This document shows, in pieces, positions 5,716-7,814 of a stretch of DNA of 7,814 nucleotides. A program made the translations under genes and the position numbers. The stretch comes from Halovivax sp. (GTDB lineage: Archaea; Halobacteriota; Halobacteria; Halobacteriales; Natrialbaceae): assembly GCA_007119345.1 (NCBI GenBank), contig SKPV01000232.1, positions 1 to 7,814 on the forward strand. Reading direction: 5' to 3'. The notes beneath the pieces are model-generated. The model worked only from the letters and a program-made list of their open reading frames with translations, searched no databases and was not told the DNA's origin. Each line of letters opens with the position of its first letter. The stretch's first letter is position 1.

Positions 5716-6033
5716 TCAGACCCGCTCTAGCGCGGCGACCTCCTCGTCGCTCCAGTCGTAGTAGTGGCGGTCGGTCTCCCGGAGCGTCTCGACGCACTCG
5801 TTGTAGGCCGCGCGGGCGTCGTCGGCGAGGGGATCGTCGGGGTTCTCCTCGATCCACTCCCGCAGGTCCGAAAGCGCCCGCGGCGAGTAGGTGTCCAGTC
5901 GATCCTGGTGTCGGAGGAGCTCGACCTTCTCGCCTTCCTGGGCCAGCGTGCGGACGAGCGCCCAGGTCGCGACGCCCCAGAACGCCAGCAGGGTGAACGC
6001 GAGCATCGCGAGCACCTCGATCGTGAGCGCCAT
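5716..6033 (-). CDS. Small subunit of an NSS-family transporter (MetS-like), enlarged
   Basis: A 105-residue protein with a single N-terminal membrane helix (about residues 4-29, ending FWGVATWALVRTL) followed by a hydrophilic, acidic, probably helical cytoplasmic part (32-105) with REWIEENPDDPLADDARAAYNE. Its ATG shares one base with the stop of the upstream NSS transporter (TGATG), and a full Shine-Dalgarno lies six bases ahead, so the two are translationally coupled. In Corynebacterium glutamicum the NSS transporter MetP needs the small membrane protein MetS, and small NSS partners of this type also carry a W-G motif in the helix; Trp19-Gly20 matches. By position and topology this is the equivalent subunit, but bacterial forms are much shorter, so the roughly 70-residue soluble part is extra. 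Its role may be assembly, stability or regulation of the porter; that is inference. Confidence 0.75.
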   Translation of the reverse strand: MALTIEVLAMLAFTLLAFWGVATWALVRTLAQEGEKVELLRHQDRLDTYSPRALSDLREWIEENPDDPLADDARAAYNECVETLRETDRHYYDWSDEEVAALERV

Positions 6034-7493
6034 CAGTCGTCACCTCCGGCGACCTCGGGACCGCCCGTCGGTTCGGGGCCGCGATCGACGATCCGCATCG
6101 CGACGTAGCCGATGACGGGGAACGTCACGAGGACGACCATCCCGCCGATCATCTCGGTGGTGCCGAAGTTCTCGTAGGCGAAGAACGCCATGATGAAGAC
6201 CATCACGGCGGGGATGACGAACTTGATCACCGGGTTCCACCACCGGCCCACGTAGATGCCGCTGTTGCGGTTGACGGCGAGCACGCGGAGCTTCTCGGGT
6301 CCGAGCGCCCAGCCGATGATGCCGATGATCATCAGCGTCGCCAGCGGCAGCCCCCAGTTGCCGAAGACGAAGTCGAGGTAGTCGAGGACGTCCACGGAGT
6401 AGGCGCTCGGAATTCCGAGCAGCCAGATCGCCCCGCAGACGCCCAGGACGGTCTGGGTTCTCGAGAGGCGGGTCTCCTCGGAGACCGTCGTCACGCTCAC
6501 CTCCGTGATGAGGATGCCGGAGGTGAACGTGGCGAGGAAGAAGCCGACGAAAAAGAGGATCGCGACGACGCCGCCCAGGGGGATCTCGGGGAAGACCTGG
6601 ACGAGCGAGACGAACGCCAGCCCGGCGCCCGCGTCGGGTTCGACGCCGACGGCGAAGACGATCGGGAAGATCGCCAGCGCCGCCAGGATGCCGATGCTCG
6701 ACTCGCCGATGGCGGTGAAGACGCCCCCGCCGAGCGGGACGTCGTCGTACTCCCGGAGGTAGCTGCCGACCGTGAGCGCGATCCCCCAGCCGAGGCCGGT
6801 CGAGAACAGCGCCTGGCCCAGCGCGGTGATCCAGGTGTCGCTGTAGGTCAGGTAGACCCAGTCGACGCCGAAGGTGAAGGCGATCCCCTCGCTCGCGCCG
6901 TCGAGGGTGAGCCCCCGCACGGTCATGACGACGAGCGCGATCACGAGCGCCGGGACGGCGTAGACGACGAGTCGCTCGACGCCGCGACGGATCCCCAAAA
7001 TCAGGATCGCCGCGATCGAGCCCATCACCACGGTGTGCAGGCCGATCATCAGCGCCGCGTTGCCGAACAGGTCGGTCATGAACGCCTCGGCTTCGAAGCC
7101 GGTGGCGGTGAAGGTAAACAGCAACGAGTTGAGCGCGTACCAGAGCGTCCAGGCGATCACGGGCGAGTAGTAGCTCATCAGCGCCACGTTCACGAGCAAG
7201 ACGACGACGCCGAGTCCGACGATCCCGCCGCGTCCGAGCACGTCCCGGAACGCCCCGATGACGCCCTTGCCGGTGTACCGACCGAGGGCAACTTCGGCCA
7301 TCAACCCCGGGACGGCGAGCAGGAACAGCAGCACGAGGAACGCGACGACGAACGCGCCGCCGCCGTTGTTCCCCATCACGTACGGGAACCGCCAGATGTT
7401 CCCGGCGCCGACCATCGCGCCGATCATCGCCATGAGGAACCCGAACCGGGTGCCCCACTCGGCCCGGGCCGTCTTCGTCGGAACGTCTGCCAT
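6033..7493 (-). CDS. Sodium-dependent transporter, NSS/SNF family
   Basis: A 486-residue inner-membrane Na+-coupled symporter with the LeuT fold, most likely for amino acids. Helix 1 has the family signature: MVGAGNIWRFPYVMGNNGGG (27-46), with Asn32 and Arg35 at the LeuT Asn27 and Arg30 positions. The tyrosine pair in SYYSPVIAW (107-115) matches the helix 3 substrate-site tyrosine. FSTGLGWG (230-237) is the unwound helix 6, and Ala321, Thr324 and Ser325 in FFLATFTSG match the Na2 ligands of LeuT helix 8. The LeuT Na1-site Ala22 position is Met27 here. About 11-12 helices are followed by a short acidic tail. The start at 7493 has no Shine-Dalgarno; a TATA-like CTATAC lies about 39 bases upstream, implying a leader of roughly 12 bases. 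It forms an operon with the one-base-overlapping small subunit gene, as in MetP-type members. The exact substrate is unknown. Confidence 0.93.
   Translation of the reverse strand: MADVPTKTARAEWGTRFGFLMAMIGAMVGAGNIWRFPYVMGNNGGGAFVVAFLVLLFLLAVPGLMAEVALGRYTGKGVIGAFRDVLGRGGIVGLGVVVLLVNVALMSYYSPVIAWTLWYALNSLLFTFTATGFEAEAFMTDLFGNAALMIGLHTVVMGSIAAILILGIRRGVERLVVYAVPALVIALVVMTVRGLTLDGASEGIAFTFGVDWVYLTYSDTWITALGQALFSTGLGWGIALTVGSYLREYDDVPLGGGVFTAIGESSIGILAALAIFPIVFAVGVEPDAGAGLAFVSLVQVFPEIPLGGVVAILFFVGFFLATFTSGILITEVSVTTVSEETRLSRTQTVLGVCGAIWLLGIPSAYSVDVLDYLDFVFGNWGLPLATLMIIGIIGWALGPEKLRVLAVNRNSGIYVGRWWNPVIKFVIPAVMVFIMAFFAYENFGTTEMIGGMVVLVTFPVIGYVAMRIVDRGPEPTGGPEVAGGDD
6040..6047 (-). promoter_or_regulatory. 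Strong ribosome binding site of the small subunit gene
   Basis: The minus strand reads GGAGGTGA six bases before the ATG at 6033-6031, inside the last codons of the NSS transporter. It is fully complementary to the usual archaeal 16S rRNA 3' end. It stands out because the other genes here appear leaderless, and it supports coupled translation of this internal operon gene. Confidence 0.85.
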
Positions 7494-7529
7494 GGGTGGG
7501 TCTAGCTGTCACGCCAACGCTCGACGACG

Positions 7530-7545
7530 TATAGCTTGCGCTATA
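7530..7545 (-). promoter_or_regulatory. Inverted repeat: NSS promoter dyad and GNRA hairpin after mutL
   Basis: On the minus strand the sequence is TATAGC-GCAA-GCTATA, with perfect 6-bp arms. As DNA its downstream arm supplies the TATA-like element of the NSS transporter gene, about 39 bases before the ATG. As mutL 3' RNA, nine bases after the stop, it would fold into a stem capped by a GCAA (GNRA-type) tetraloop. It may act as promoter, operator, mutL 3'-end structure, or more than one of these. Confidence 0.5.
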
Positions 7546-7554
7546 TCCGATCGC

Positions 7555-7814
7555 TCACGGCGTCGAACGTCGAGGAACGACGTCGTGGTCGGGTCCGCTC
7601 CCGGGCCGTTCGTCGCAACCCCCGTGACCCGGATAGTCCCGCTCGAACCGGTCCTCGATCGCTCCCGCGTCGAGCTGGACGATCACGGGGCGGCCGTGCG
7701 GGCAGGCGTACGGGTTGTGACAGTCGTCGAGCGCCGACAGGAGGTCGAGGACCGACCCCTCGGCGAGCGAGGTGTTGCCCGTGATCGAGGGGTAACACGC
7801 CAGGTCGCCGAGGA
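7555..7814 (-). CDS. mutL: DNA mismatch repair protein MutL, C-terminal end
   Basis: The last 85 residues of a MutL homologue; the 5' part lies beyond the right edge and the TGA is at 7557-7555. The visible part is the end of the C-terminal dimerisation/endonuclease domain. LACYPSITGN (4-13) corresponds to the AC motif, and NPYACPHGRP (33-42) is the hallmark CPHGRP, whose Cys37 and His39 are metal ligands in nicking-type MutL proteins. FERDYPGHGG (56-65) follows, then a roughly 20-residue hydrophilic tail ending RRSTP. MutL couples MutS mismatch recognition to strand nicking. The retained AC and CPHGRP ligands suggest an active endonuclease, but the DQHA(x)2E(x)4E motif would be further upstream and cannot be seen. 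It is on the same strand as the NSS gene, 61 bases ahead of it, and functionally unrelated. Confidence 0.92.
   Translation of the reverse strand, partial: LGDLACYPSITGNTSLAEGSVLDLLSALDDCHNPYACPHGRPVIVQLDAGAIEDRFERDYPGHGGCDERPGSGPDHDVVPRRSTP

Noticed and set aside
6040..7512. A 490-codon minus-strand frame parallel to the NSS transporter
   Set aside because: It is an out-of-frame shadow dominated by Arg; the NSS frame carries all family signatures and hydrophobic helices.
7541..7798. An 85-codon minus-strand frame at the right edge with its own ATG
   Set aside because: It lies in a different frame over the mutL 3' end, whose frame contains the CPHGRP motif; the alternative translation is Arg/Pro-rich.

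Overview
The window is GC-rich, and its proteins are acidic (rich in Asp and Glu) with strong use of GAC, GAG, GTC and CGG-type codons. Several genes have a TATA-like box about 26-30 bases before the start codon and no Shine-Dalgarno sequence, which is the leaderless arrangement usual in haloarchaea. A haloarchaeal (Halobacteria) chromosome is the best fit; I cannot name the genus. Nothing here indicates a phage, insertion sequence, CRISPR array, tRNA or rRNA.

Layout from left to right. (1) 1-412, minus: the 5' part of an uncharacterised haloarchaeal protein. (2) 684-1982, minus: an M20-family amidohydrolase with the architecture of AbgA (p-aminobenzoyl-glutamate hydrolase subunit A). (3) 1983-2220: a divergent control region with direct repeats and palindromes. 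(4) 2221-3552, plus: an FAD-dependent oxidoreductase of the D-amino-acid/sarcosine oxidase (DAO) fold. (5) 3626-4933, plus: an MFS transporter resembling the NarK nitrate/nitrite porters. (6) 5092-5607, plus: a single-domain cupin. (7) 5608-5715: a convergent gap with a hairpin. (8) 7493 down to 5716, minus: a two-gene operon of a sodium:neurotransmitter-symporter-family (NSS) transporter and a coupled small membrane protein. (9) 7555-7814, minus: the 3' end of mutL. No gene-free stretch exceeds 300 bases; the longest is 413-683.

How the genes may work together (inference). The amidohydrolase and the oxidoreductase share a divergent promoter region. With the MFS porter and cupin downstream they could form a small scavenging cluster: import of an anionic nitrogen compound, hydrolysis of an amide bond, and flavin-dependent oxidation of the released (N-substituted) amino acid. 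The substrate cannot be read from the sequence. The NSS operon is separate and points towards the cluster; it probably encodes Na+-driven amino-acid uptake with an obligatory small subunit. The mutL fragment is an unrelated DNA-repair neighbour.

The observations most worth a second look are the enlarged small subunit of the NSS transporter, the repeat-rich divergent promoter region, the 30-bp in-frame tandem duplication and the cysteine cluster in the flavoprotein, and the dyad between mutL and the NSS gene that reads as a GNRA-capped hairpin in RNA.
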